Assembly (NCBI RefSeq): GCF_023148685.1
Contig: NZ_JAHXNL010000005.1
Location: 184,918 to 248,917, forward strand
DNA length: 64,000 nt
Origin: Georgenia sp. EYE_87
Lineage (GTDB): Bacteria > Actinomycetota > Actinomycetes > Actinomycetales > Actinomycetaceae
Direction: 5' to 3'
The notes under the pieces are model-generated. The model did no database searches, was not told the DNA's origin, and saw only the letters and a list, made by a program, of their open reading frames with translations. This document shows positions 1-7,754 of this stretch, in pieces; within the stretch, counting starts at the first letter, position 1; each line of letters starts with the position of its first letter. The position numbers and the translations under genes are program-made.

Positions 1-59
1 CTGACGGGGTCACGGCGCGGCCGGCCGGCCACCGCGCACCACGCGCACCGCGCGCGCGA

Positions 60-88
60 CGCGCCCACCGGGTGGACCGGTGGGCGCG
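60..88 (-). terminator. Hairpin terminator after the E1/lipoyl operon
   Basis: Two perfectly complementary 12-nt arms (60-71 and 77-88) enclose a 5-nt loop, starting about 14 nt past the stop codon of the last operon gene. There is no U-rich tail, which is common for actinobacterial terminators. Confidence 0.75.
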
Positions 89-102
89 CCGCCATCGACG
101 AG

Positions 103-336
103 CTACTCGATCCGCGCGATCGGCGCCCCCTGCCTGACGGCGTCGTCCTCGGCGACCAGGAGCCGCACGGTCCCGGCCGCCGGGGCGGTCACCTCGGCGT
201 CGACCTTGTCCACCTGCACCTCGCCGAGCAGCTGGCCCTCGGTGACCTGCTCGCCGTCGGCCACGTACCAGGTGGCGAGCACCCCCTCGGTGTCCGGCCG
301 GGTCTCGTCGAGGGGCGGGAAGAGCACGTCGGTCAT
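103..336 (-). CDS. Free-standing lipoyl-domain protein (E2-like carrier)
   Basis: This 77-residue protein is a single biotinyl/lipoyl domain. The lipoylation site is Lys44 in the VDKVDAEV turn, followed by the usual APAAGTV strand. It should carry the swinging lipoamide arm that accepts the acyl group from the E1 pair encoded just upstream. It has no peripheral-subunit-binding domain and no acyltransferase domain, whereas full E2 proteins run to 400 or more residues. The catalytic E2 core must therefore be encoded elsewhere, or the domain works alone. Its ATG overlaps the E1 beta stop (ATGA), so the two are translationally coupled. A strong hairpin follows the stop. Confidence 0.85.
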   Translation of the reverse strand: MTDVLFPPLDETRPDTEGVLATWYVADGEQVTEGQLLGEVQVDKVDAEVTAPAAGTVRLLVAEDDAVRQGAPIARIE

Positions 337-1364
337 GCCAGCACCCGCCGGACCGCGGCCTCGATGCGCTCCTGGAGCGGCAGCACCGCGTACTCCAGGG
401 CGTGCGCGTACGGGATCGGGACGTCCGGCATGGTCACCCGCTGCACGGGCGCCCTCAGCATGGACGGGTCCTCGTCGGTGATCGTCGCGGCCACCTCGCC
501 CGAGACGCCGAAGGACAGGTAGTCCTCGTCGACCACGACGAGCCGGCCCGTCTTCCTCACCGACGTCAGGATCGCCTCGCGGTCGAGCGGCACGAGCGAG
601 CGCAGGTCGAGGACCTCGGCGCTGACGCCCTCGCCGTCGAGCTTCTCGGCGACGTCGAGCGCGTGGTGGACGGACAGCGAGAGCGTCACGACCGACACGT
701 CGCTGCCCTCGCGGACCACGTTGGCCCTGCCGATCTCCACGACGTGCTCGCCCTCGGGGACGACGTCGACCGAGCGCCGGTTCTTCGCCATCCAGGGCAG
801 GCCCATGATGCCCTTGTGGAACATGTAGACCACGGGGCTGTCGTCGCGGATGGCCGCGGTCATCAGGCCCTTGGCGTCGGCCGGGTTGGACGGGACGACC
901 ACCTTCATCCCGGGCAGGTGCGCGAACGTGCCCCACAGGCACTGCGAGTGCTGGCCGCCGTCGGAGTACCCGCCGCCGACCGCCGTCGTCAGCACCATCG
1001 GCACCTTGACGTTCCCGCCGGAGAAGTAGTGGATCTTCGCCATGTGGTTGTAGATCTGGTCCAGGCACACGCCCATGAAGTCGGCGAACATGAGCTCGAC
1101 GATCGGGCGCATGCCCTCGGTGGCGGCGCCGATGCCCAGGCCGATGAACGCCGTCTCGGAGATCGGGGTGTCGATGACCCGGTCCTTGCCGAACTTCTCG
1201 AGCAGCCCGGTGGTGGAGGAGAAGATGCCGCCGTACGCGCCGACGTCCTCCCCGAGGTAGACCACGGTCTCGTCGCGCTCCATCTCCTGCGCGATGGCCT
1301 CGACCATGGCCTTGGAGGTGTTGAGCCGGCGGGTCGCCGGCTGGGTGGGGGCTGTGGTGGTCAT
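333..1364 (-). CDS. TPP-dependent dehydrogenase E1 component, beta subunit
   Basis: The product is a 343-residue transketolase-like beta subunit of the pyruvate, acetoin and branched-chain oxoacid dehydrogenase E1 family. It contains the pyrimidine-binding domain (GEDVGAYGG near residue 40, SETAFIGLGIGAA near 80, and a GGQHSQ segment) and a C-terminal transketolase domain. With E1 alpha it should decarboxylate a 2-oxoacid or cleave acetoin and pass the acyl group to the lipoyl protein. The start at 1364 forms an ATGA overlap with the E1 alpha stop; the open frame further upstream is antisense-like Arg/Pro sequence and was excluded. The substrate cannot be read from sequence; acetoin-type is plausible because the lipoyl partner is so small. 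Confidence 0.9.
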   Translation of the reverse strand: MTTTAPTQPATRRLNTSKAMVEAIAQEMERDETVVYLGEDVGAYGGIFSSTTGLLEKFGKDRVIDTPISETAFIGLGIGAATEGMRPIVELMFADFMGVCLDQIYNHMAKIHYFSGGNVKVPMVLTTAVGGGYSDGGQHSQCLWGTFAHLPGMKVVVPSNPADAKGLMTAAIRDDSPVVYMFHKGIMGLPWMAKNRRSVDVVPEGEHVVEIGRANVVREGSDVSVVTLSLSVHHALDVAEKLDGEGVSAEVLDLRSLVPLDREAILTSVRKTGRLVVVDEDYLSFGVSGEVAATITDEDPSMLRAPVQRVTMPDVPIPYAHALEYAVLPLQERIEAAVRRVLA

Positions 1365-2416
1365 CGGTTCTCCTCGGCGAAGACGTACTTCATGACGTCG
1401 GCGACGTCGGGCACGGGGCTGTCCTTGGCGAAGGCGACGGCGGACTCGACCTTCTCGGAGGCCTCCTCCTTGATGCGGGCGACCGCGCCGTCGTCGAGGA
1501 CGCCCGCCTCGCGCAGGCGCGTCTCGTAGCGCGGGATCGGGTCCAGCTTGGGCAGGTCCGCGAGCCCGGGGCGGTAGCCCTGGGCGTCGCCCTCGAAGTG
1601 GCCCCACATCCGCAGGGTGGCGACCTCGAGCAGGCTCGGCCCCTCCCCCGCGCGGGCGCGGGCGACGGCGCGGCGGGCGGCGGCGTAGACGGCGTCGACG
1701 TCGTTGTCCTCCACCCGCTCACCGGGGATGCCGTAGCCGGCGGCCCGCTCGGCGTTGGAGGTGACGGCGGTCGAGGCGGTGCGCGCCACCGAGATGCCCC
1801 ACTCGTTGTCCTCGACCACGAAGACCACTGGCAGCCGCCACAGCGCCGCCAGGTTGAGGGACTCGTGGAAGGCGCCCTGGTTCGCGGCGCCCTCGCCGGT
1901 GACGGCGACGGCGATCCCGCCCGTCCCGCGCCGCTTGAACGCGAACGCCATGCCCAGCGCGGGCGGGTAGCCCTCGGCGATGATGCCCGAGCAGGAGAAG
2001 TGCGTCTCCGGGTCGAAGAGGTGCATGTGCCCGCCGCGGCCCCGCCCCAGGCCGGTCTCGCGGCCGAAGATCTCGGCGGTCATCTTCCTCAGGTCGACGC
2101 CGTGGGCGACGGCGAAGTGGTGCGGGCGGTGAGTGGCGGTGACGGCGTCGTCGCGCGTGAGGTGCGCGCACACGCCGGCGGCGACGGGCTCTTGGCCGGC
2201 GGAGAGGTGCATCTCCCCGGGGACCAGCCCCTTGCCGATGTCGAAGCCGGGGCCCTTGTCCGCGTGGTACTCGCGGAGGATGGCCTCCTCGAAGGTGCGC
2301 GAGAGCACCATCGTCTCGTAGAGCCCGAGCCGGACCCCGTCGGGGAGCTCGGGCGCCGGCGACCCGGCGTCGGTGCGTGCCGGCACGGGTGCCGGCTGGG
2401 ACGTGTCTGTCGACAT
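1361..2416 (-). CDS. TPP-dependent dehydrogenase E1 component, alpha subunit
   Basis: This 351-residue E1 alpha has the thiamine-diphosphate/Mg motif GEGAANQG (residues 174-181) closing about 25 residues later at the EDNEWG segment, plus a conserved THRPHH segment (95-100). Family members bind TPP at the interface with E1 beta and start oxidative decarboxylation of 2-oxoacids or cleavage of acetoin. The ATG at 2416 has GGAGG five bases upstream, which fixes the start. It is the first gene of a tightly overlapping three-gene minus-strand operon. The 281-bp space to the divergent STAS gene must hold its promoter; no convincing -35/-10 pair was found there. Confidence 0.9.
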   Translation of the reverse strand: MSTDTSQPAPVPARTDAGSPAPELPDGVRLGLYETMVLSRTFEEAILREYHADKGPGFDIGKGLVPGEMHLSAGQEPVAAGVCAHLTRDDAVTATHRPHHFAVAHGVDLRKMTAEIFGRETGLGRGRGGHMHLFDPETHFSCSGIIAEGYPPALGMAFAFKRRGTGGIAVAVTGEGAANQGAFHESLNLAALWRLPVVFVVEDNEWGISVARTASTAVTSNAERAAGYGIPGERVEDNDVDAVYAAARRAVARARAGEGPSLLEVATLRMWGHFEGDAQGYRPGLADLPKLDPIPRYETRLREAGVLDDGAVARIKEEASEKVESAVAFAKDSPVPDVADVMKYVFAEENR

Positions 2417-2697
2417 GGTTGCCTCCGTTGGCTCGATGTCCGTGCCCCTCACTCTTGTTCGGGCGCCCGACCGGGGCAACGGCCGGTATTTCAGATGGTG
2501 ATAGCGGACCGCAACCGCCCGTCTCGGGCGTCGAAAGTGCCGGCCCCGAAGCTCTCGACAAGTGCTCGACCCCGGGTGCAGACTCGCCCACACGCCGAAC
2601 GGTCGTCGGCGGCCCCCGCAGGCGGGGCCCAGGCGCCGCGAGACGCGTTCGATCCCGTCCACGCGCGCTGGGGCGCACGGCACAGGGAGGTGGCACC

Positions 2698-3042
2698 ATG
2701 GCCACGCTGACCGGCAGGGACTCGCGCACGCAGAACGACACCGCGACGTTCGCGGTCCTGACGGACCAGGGCCGCGTCCGGCTCGTGCTGGCCGGGTCGA
2801 TCGACCAGCTGTGCGTGGCCGAGCTGGAGGAGGCGGTCTCCGAGACGGTGCGCACCGGGCTGCCCGTCGAGATCGACACCCGGCACGTCACGTTCATGGA
2901 CTCCGCCGGCATCGGCGCCCTGAGCTCGCTCACCGTCGCGTCGCCGCACCGCGTCACCTTCATCGAGCCTGCGGAGGTCGTGCGCTTCCTCCTGCACGTG
3001 ACGCACCTGGACGCCACGGTGGAGGTCGTCCGGAGGGGCTGA
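2698..3042 (+). CDS. STAS-domain protein (anti-sigma-factor antagonist type)
   Basis: The 114-residue product matches the STAS fold: an LAGSIDQLCVAELE strand-helix, then VEIDTRHVTFMDSAGIGAL, whose Ser follows Asp exactly where SpoIIAA-like antagonists are phosphorylated by an anti-sigma kinase. It probably takes part in a partner-switching cascade in the cytoplasm. No anti-sigma kinase or sigma factor lies nearby, so its partner is unknown. The ATG at 2698 has an AGGGAGG ribosome-binding site. Convergent with the IclR-like gene at 3054. Confidence 0.85.
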   Translation: MATLTGRDSRTQNDTATFAVLTDQGRVRLVLAGSIDQLCVAELEEAVSETVRTGLPVEIDTRHVTFMDSAGIGALSSLTVASPHRVTFIEPAEVVRFLLHVTHLDATVEVVRRG

Positions 3043-3053
3043 CGCCCGCCGGC

Positions 3054-3344
3054 TCACCTCCCGCCCGCGAGGGCGACCAGCCGCGGGGGCTCCTGCGGGC
3101 GCCGGGGCGGCGGCGCGCCCGCCGCGAGGGCGTCCACCCGCTCGCCGAGGACGTAGCCGTCCGGCGTCCGGGCCAGGTACCCCTCGTGCACCAGGGTGCG
3201 CAGCAGGTGGTACGTGGTGGCCAGCGGCAGGCCCACGGTGCGGGCGAGCCGCTTGGCGGGCACCGGGCCGCCGGCCGCGCCGACGGCGTCGAGCAGGTTC
3301 AGCGCCCGGACGACGGAGTGGATCAGGGTGGGCTGCGCTGCCAC
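3054..3344 (-). CDS. IclR-type winged-helix protein lacking an effector domain
   Basis: This 96-residue protein carries only the N-terminal IclR helix-turn-helix: SVVRALNLLDAV, then RLARTVGLPLATTYHLLRTL and a wing containing GYLART and GYVLG. Full IclR regulators are about 250 residues with a C-terminal GAF-like ligand domain, and here the frame stops straight after the wing. It may be a minimal DNA-binding regulator or the surviving part of a decayed one. The downstream strand (3054 and left) is filled by the convergent STAS gene, so no remnant of an effector domain remains. Targets are unknown; the E1 operon is nearby but not adjacent. Confidence 0.75.
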   Translation of the reverse strand: MAAQPTLIHSVVRALNLLDAVGAAGGPVPAKRLARTVGLPLATTYHLLRTLVHEGYLARTPDGYVLGERVDALAAGAPPPRRPQEPPRLVALAGGR

Positions 3345-3741
3345 GGCGGACCTCCTGCGTCCAGGCTAGACGCGCCGGCCGGCTGACGGGTGCGGCTCGG
3401 GATTCCGGGGCGTGGCCGCTGATCGCGGGGCGGGCCGACCCCCTGCGCCGCCCGCCCCGCGCCCAGTCCCCCTCCCCTGGCCACATAGCTCGACGCACGC
3501 GTCGCCCGGTTTCAGGGCGACGGTGCAGCCTGTGCGGTCCTCGCGGGTGACTGGTCGCACCAGCACACCACGGCCCGCCCTCGGCGACGCGCAAGCCCGA
3601 CGGTGATGGGTGGGCGAAATCGCGAGGTCACCCCGGGTGCTATCGACGGCGCGATTCGTCCGGATCCCTGCGCGTCCGGCCCCTACCCGCGCTCGACGCG
3701 GGGTGTCACACTGATCTCAGTGTCGAGCAAGGGAGCTCGCC
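3345..3741. other. Intergenic region with one palindrome
   Basis: This space separates the IclR-like gene (minus) from a small membrane protein (plus). No gene is supported. The only clear structure is the palindrome at 3708-3723, flanked by a second, longer complementary pair (3691-3697 with 3722-3728). Confidence 0.6.
3708..3723. promoter_or_regulatory. 16-bp palindrome upstream of a small membrane protein gene
   Basis: ACACTGA and TCAGTGT flank a TC spacer, ending 18 bp before the ATG at 3742. Position and symmetry suit a repressor operator or a 5' leader hairpin. No cognate regulator can be named. Confidence 0.45.
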
Positions 3742-3930
3742 ATGACGCTCACGTTGTGGATCATGGCCGCCGTCATCGTGGTTCTCCTCGTCCTCGGCCT
3801 GGTCGTCTCGGTACGCGGGTCGGGCCGGGCGCGTCCCGGAAGCCAGACGCACCAGCCCGGCAACTACCAGGACGACGGCCGCTACGCCCGGTGGGACCTC
3901 GACGGCGGCGGGGACGGCGGGAACCCGTAG
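3742..3930 (+). CDS. Small single-pass membrane protein
   Basis: The 62-residue product has one N-terminal transmembrane helix (residues 3-24, WIMAAVIVVLLVLGLVV) followed by a hydrophilic tail rich in Gly, Asp, Arg and Gln with no known motif. It has the look of a bitopic membrane microprotein. The ATG at 3742 is preceded by a GGGAG-type ribosome-binding site, and a palindrome lies just upstream. No family was recognised, so function is unknown. Confidence 0.65.
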   Translation: MTLTLWIMAAVIVVLLVLGLVVSVRGSGRARPGSQTHQPGNYQDDGRYARWDLDGGGDGGNP

Positions 3931-4016
3931 GCCGTCTCCTGCGCCGGTCGCTCTCCGGTCGCACCATCCGGACACCGTCGGTATCTTGAGGTCGACTTCT
4001 CTCTCGGGGGACGACC

Positions 4017-4916
4017 ATGGCGCTGGCTCGTGATCGGCACCGCGACGGTGGGACGACCCGCCTCGCACGCTGGGTCACGCGCGGCCTCATGACCCTCGGC
4101 GGCACCGGGCTCGTCGTGCTCGCCTCCGCCGGGTTCGCCGCCTCCGCGTCCGCCGACGACGGCGAGACCCTGGTCGGCGAGGTGGTCGACGGGATCGCCG
4201 GCACGGTCGAGGCCGCGGCTCCTGAGGCCGTCGCCGTGCCGCAGGAGGCGCCCGTCGCCGACGTCACCGCCCCGGTCTCGCGCGAGGCGGAGCCGATCGT
4301 TCAGCAGACGGTCGAGCCGGTCGTGCGCGACGTCGTCGTCCCGGTGGCCTCCGAGGCCGCCGAGCCCGCCGCTGCGGTGGTCGAGCCGGTCGTGCGCGAT
4401 GTCGTCGCACCTGCGGTCCGGGAAGCGGCAGTGCCCGCCGCTGCGGTGGTCGAGCCGGTCGTGCGCGACGTCGTCGCGCCGGCGATCCAGGACGTCGCCC
4501 CCGTGGTGGAGACGGTGGCCGCCGCCGTGGACGCCTCGGAACCCGGCCTGGGCCTGGCGCCGGAGACCGACGTCGGGCCGGTCGGCGCGTCGCCGGACGA
4601 CGACGTCTCGAGCGAGGCGGGCCGATCGCTCCCCGTCGCCATGCCCCCGGAGTCCCCGCTGCTCTCGGCGGGCACCGGTGCGGCGCCGGACCTCGCCGCC
4701 GCGACGGGCGACCGCTCCACCACGCCGTCCGGCCTGCCCGCGAGCGCTCCGGCGTCGTCGAGCTCCCTCAGCACGTCGCACGGGGCCGGCTCACCTGACG
4801 CCGACCTGGCGCGCGGGCTCGCCGTGCCCGCGAACGACCTCAGCCTCTCCCGCGCCACGGCTCCGCCGTCGGCCGTCCTCGAGGTCCTGCTCGAGATCTC
4901 CGTAGCCCCTGACTGA
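4017..4916 (+). CDS. Secreted repeat protein with VEPVVRDVV repeats
   Basis: This 299-residue protein starts with a signal peptide (about residues 1-47, ending in ASASA before DDGE). The mature part is low-complexity and acidic: three copies of a VEPVVRDVV(A/V)P unit lie between residues about 100 and 165, separated by AVPAAAV-type linkers, followed by a Ser/Pro/Ala-rich tail. No catalytic domain or wall anchor is visible. It lies directly upstream of the chaplin-like LAxTG protein and in the same orientation, so a cell-surface structural role is likely. The underlying DNA repeats suggest growth by internal duplication. Confidence 0.7.
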   Translation: MALARDRHRDGGTTRLARWVTRGLMTLGGTGLVVLASAGFAASASADDGETLVGEVVDGIAGTVEAAAPEAVAVPQEAPVADVTAPVSREAEPIVQQTVEPVVRDVVVPVASEAAEPAAAVVEPVVRDVVAPAVREAAVPAAAVVEPVVRDVVAPAIQDVAPVVETVAAAVDASEPGLGLAPETDVGPVGASPDDDVSSEAGRSLPVAMPPESPLLSAGTGAAPDLAAATGDRSTTPSGLPASAPASSSSLSTSHGAGSPDADLARGLAVPANDLSLSRATAPPSAVLEVLLEISVAPD

Positions 4917-4996
4917 CGGGGGCGTGGCGGCCCTCGGCCGTCATGCCGACAGGCGCGCGGTCGCGCGCACAAACCCATCAGCCAGGAGGAACTCCC

Positions 4997-5971
4997 ATGC
5001 GTACCCACCTTCGCCGAGCGCTGCGCACAGCGCTTCTGACCGGCGCTCTCATGGTCGCCGGCACCGCCGCGGCGCACGCGGTCACCGACGGTGTGGTCGG
5101 CGACATCGCGGACGACACCACCGTGGTCGCACCCGTCACCGCACCGGTCACCGTCGACGGCGTCGCCGTCAGCGTCCTGGGCGACGCCGCCACCGGGTCC
5201 GGACAGGCCGCACCCGCCTCGCAGGCCCCTCAGGTCACCGTGACCGACGCCCCAGCCGACGAGCCGTCCGGTGAGAACGGGGCGCTGGTCGGCGACATCG
5301 CGGACGACACCACCGTGGTCGCACCCGTCACCGCACCGGTGACGGTCGGGTGCACCACCGTCGCCGTCGCCGGTGACGCCGACGCCGACTGCGACGGGGC
5401 GCCGACCACCACCTCGCCGGACGTCACGGTCACCGACGTCTCGACCGAGGACGGCGCCGCGCGCCCCGAGCTGGTCGGGGACGTCCTGACCGGCACCGAC
5501 GTCGTCGCCCCGATCACCACACCGGTGACGGTCAGCGGCGTCGCCGTGAGCGTCGGCGGTGCGGCCAGCTCGAACGAGCTCGCGCCGATCGTGCCGGCCG
5601 TGCCGAGCACGCCGAGCGGCCCCGCCGTGCCGAGCACGCCGAGCGGCCCGGCGGTGCCGACCGACCCGGCGGCTCCCGGCGACCCGCAGGTACCTGCAAC
5701 GTCTGAGGTGTCGAACAACTCCGAGGTGCTCTCACCCGGCATCACCGCCGGCGGCCGCTTCGGCGTCGGCGCCGGTCTCGGGGTCGGCTCCGAGATGGTC
5801 AGCTCCGCGGGAGCCGTCACCGCGACCGGGACGACCTCCGCGGCGGCGGTGCCGGCCGGCTCCGAGCGCGACGAGCTCGCCGACACGGGGATCAGCCCGA
5901 CCGCCCTCGCCGGTCTCGCGGCCCTGCTCCTCGCGGGCGGGGCGGCCATCAGCCGCCGACTCGCCGCCTGA
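4997..5971 (+). CDS. Chaplin-like surface protein with LAxTG sorting signal
   Basis: This 324-residue exported protein has a signal peptide (1-28, cleavage near AHA) and three repeats at about 33-63, 97-127 and 159-189. Each contains VVAPVTAPVTV followed by G..V.V.G, which closely resembles the chaplin (DUF320) core of paired short beta strands. Only the second repeat carries a Cys pair (119 and 132). A Pro/Ser/Ala stalk (195-235) leads to LADTG (294-298), a hydrophobic helix and SRRLAA, a class E sortase sorting signal. It is therefore probably covalently wall-anchored and could form hydrophobic fibrils. The ATG at 4997 has an AGGAGGA ribosome-binding site; the upstream in-frame ATG at 4943 lacks one. 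Confidence 0.75.
   Translation: MRTHLRRALRTALLTGALMVAGTAAAHAVTDGVVGDIADDTTVVAPVTAPVTVDGVAVSVLGDAATGSGQAAPASQAPQVTVTDAPADEPSGENGALVGDIADDTTVVAPVTAPVTVGCTTVAVAGDADADCDGAPTTTSPDVTVTDVSTEDGAARPELVGDVLTGTDVVAPITTPVTVSGVAVSVGGAASSNELAPIVPAVPSTPSGPAVPSTPSGPAVPTDPAAPGDPQVPATSEVSNNSEVLSPGITAGGRFGVGAGLGVGSEMVSSAGAVTATGTTSAAAVPAGSERDELADTGISPTALAGLAALLLAGGAAISRRLAA
5094..5340 (+). repeat. 55-bp exact direct repeat inside the chaplin-like gene
   Basis: Positions 5094-5148 and 5286-5340 are identical over 55 bp and encode the core of repeats 1 and 2. The third repeat has diverged. Exact identity at synonymous sites implies recent duplication or gene conversion. Confidence 0.9.
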
Positions 5972-6086
5972 GCCGGAGGGCGCTGACCGCGGTCGCGGCT
6001 CGTCGGTCCCACCTCCGGGGGGCCGGCGGGCCGCGGGCGCGGTCACGGCGACCGTGCTGCGGCGCCTCGCGCCACGGTGCGAACAG

Positions 6087-6374
6087 CTACACGTCCCGCC
6101 AGCGCCCGCCCACGCGCTGGGTCAGTGCCGGCCCGCTCACCTCGGCCAGGCCGCGTGCCGTCTTGTGGACGCGCGCCGCCACGAGGCGCGCCTCGCCGTC
6201 GTCCGCGGCGGTGAAGCGCACGGTGATCTGCGGCCGGCCGCCCACGATCCCCACGTCCTTCGCCTCGACGGTGGTGGTCGCGGCGGCCGCGTCGGCCGCC
6301 TCGGGCAGCAGCAGCTCAGGCGGGACGCCCGGGTGGAGGAGGCCGACGATCAGGCGCACGCGGTACGAGGGCAC
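6087..6374 (-). CDS. Conserved-looking hypothetical protein
   Basis: The 95-residue product begins MPSYRVRLIVGLL and ends VGGRWRDV. It reads as a small alpha/beta cytoplasmic protein with alternating hydrophobic strands and no signal peptide, membrane segment or recognisable motif. Start is GTG at 6374; a purine-rich GGGCGGAAG lies about 12 bases upstream. It is monocistronic, convergent with the chaplin-like gene and followed by the CAP-domain gene on the same strand. Codon use matches the real genes around it. No family recognised. Confidence 0.6.
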   Translation of the reverse strand: MPSYRVRLIVGLLHPGVPPELLLPEAADAAAATTTVEAKDVGIVGGRPQITVRFTAADDGEARLVAARVHKTARGLAEVSGPALTQRVGGRWRDV

Positions 6375-6434
6375 CCGGCCATTCTTCCGCCCTCCGCGCG
6401 CCCACCCGAAACCGGGAACGGGCGGCCTCCGCGC

Positions 6435-7607
6435 TCACGCGGCGCGGCGGACGCCGAGCGAGTCGACGCCGTCACCGTTCCAGTCACCCACCAGCACGTC
6501 GTCCGACTCCCGGCCGTACACGACCACCCGGTCCGCCGCCCCCGCGCTGATGCTGTTCTTGATGTGGTACTCGGAGCCGCGGCGCACGGCCAGGGTGTCG
6601 GTCCCGTCACCGTCCCAGTCGCCGACGAGCGTCGTGTCGCCGTCGCGCCCGTACCGGACGACCTTGTCGGCGACGCCGGTGCTGATCGAGTTCCGCACGT
6701 AGTAGACGGCGCCGCGCCGGACGGCGAAGGAGTCGGCCTCGTCCGCGTTCCAGTCCCCCACGAACACCTGGTCGCCCGGCCGGCCGTAGACGATGACCTT
6801 GTCGGCGGCCCCGGAACCGATGGAGTTCTTCAGGTGGTACTCGGCGCCCCGGCGCACCGCCAGGGTGTCCACGCCGTCACCGTCCCAGTCGCCCACGAGC
6901 ACCACGTCGCCCGGGCGGCCGTACTCGAACACCCGGTCCGCCGTGCCGTCGTGGCCGTCGTTGACGTAGAACGTCCGGTCCCGGCGCACCGCGACGGTGT
7001 CGACACCGTCACCGTCCCAGTCCCCCACGAGCACGCCGTCCCCGCTGCGGCCGAAGCTGAAGACCGTGTCCGCCCTGGAGGAGAACACGTTCGAGAGGTA
7101 GAACGCGGAGGCCGGCTCGGCCGAGCCGCCGGAGCACGTGCGGGCGAAGCGCTGCGTGTTGTGCAGCCGGTCGCCGTCGAGCACCGTCCCGGTCGCGACA
7201 TAGCGGAACGCGGGGTCGAGGATGTTCGCACGGTGACCCGGCGAGCCCATGTAGGACCGCATCGCCTGGGCGGCGTCCGCACCCATGTTGTACGAGGTGT
7301 AGATGTTCTCGCCCCACCCGCCGCCGCAGCCCGCGGCGGCGGTGTCCGACGCCAGCCCGGCGTCGTGCACGAACGCGCCGGTCGCGGACATCCACCCCGA
7401 GTGCTCCACCGAGCCGGCGCGCAGGGGCGAGAAGTACTGCAGCGCGGCAAGGCCCCGGCTCGTCCGCTCGGCGTTGATCAGCTCGACCATCTTCCGGTCG
7501 TAGTCGTCCAGCGGCTGCGCCGCAGCGGCGGGCGCCTGGACGCCGACGGCGAGGACGACCGCGGCGGCCGACCCGGCCAGCGCACGGGTGAAGATGCGGG
7601 GACGCAT
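6435..7607 (-). CDS. Secreted CAP-domain protein with five VGDWDGDG repeats
   Basis: This 390-residue exported protein has a signal peptide (about 1-30, ending in APAAAA), then a CAP/SCP domain (about 32-170) with the typical VELINAERTSRGLAAL helix, the VEHSGWM segment, GWGENIY and GSPGHRANILDPAF. The C-terminal half is five repeats of about 46 residues, each centred on (L/F)VGDW(D/N)(G/A)D, an FG-GAP/propeller-like unit with calcium-loop spacing that ends in (V/F)AVRR or LGVRR. Such proteins are usually extracellular and act in wall remodelling or adhesion. The start ATG has a GAGG site upstream. The 147-bp upstream space contains an AT-rich patch and a terminator of the neighbouring gene. 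Confidence 0.85.
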   Translation of the reverse strand: MRPRIFTRALAGSAAAVVLAVGVQAPAAAAQPLDDYDRKMVELINAERTSRGLAALQYFSPLRAGSVEHSGWMSATGAFVHDAGLASDTAAAGCGGGWGENIYTSYNMGADAAQAMRSYMGSPGHRANILDPAFRYVATGTVLDGDRLHNTQRFARTCSGGSAEPASAFYLSNVFSSRADTVFSFGRSGDGVLVGDWDGDGVDTVAVRRDRTFYVNDGHDGTADRVFEYGRPGDVVLVGDWDGDGVDTLAVRRGAEYHLKNSIGSGAADKVIVYGRPGDQVFVGDWNADEADSFAVRRGAVYYVRNSISTGVADKVVRYGRDGDTTLVGDWDGDGTDTLAVRRGSEYHIKNSISAGAADRVVVYGRESDDVLVGDWNGDGVDSLGVRRAA

Positions 7608-7683
7608 GATGAGCCTCGTTCCGGGAGAGAGCCGGGCTCATCGATGTTCGCATTGCGGGCCGCAGTTGCACAATAACTACGAC

Positions 7684-7714
7684 CGAATAAAGAAGGAGGC
7701 GCCTGTCACGGCGC
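7684..7714 (-). terminator. Rho-independent terminator after the sugar-phosphate transferase gene
   Basis: On the minus strand a 5-bp GC stem (7710-7714 with 7699-7703, 6-nt loop) is followed by a pyrimidine-rich CTCCTTCTTTATT tail, about 40 nt past the stop of the gene at 7755. Confidence 0.55.
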
Positions 7715-7754
7715 ACGTGCGAAACGGGGCCGCGCGCGCGGCGTGCGGCGCCGC

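Noticed and set aside
2417..2697. Promoter pair between the E1 and STAS genes
   Set aside because: No -35/-10 match was convincing on either strand, so none is annotated.
4943..4996. Upstream in-frame ATG of the chaplin-like gene
   Set aside because: It lacks a ribosome-binding site and would put 18 residues before a normal signal peptide; ATG 4997 has AGGAGGA.
5559..7676. Long plus-strand open frame opposite the CAP-domain gene
   Set aside because: Composition is typical of antisense to a GC-rich gene, without a ribosome-binding site, signal or motif.
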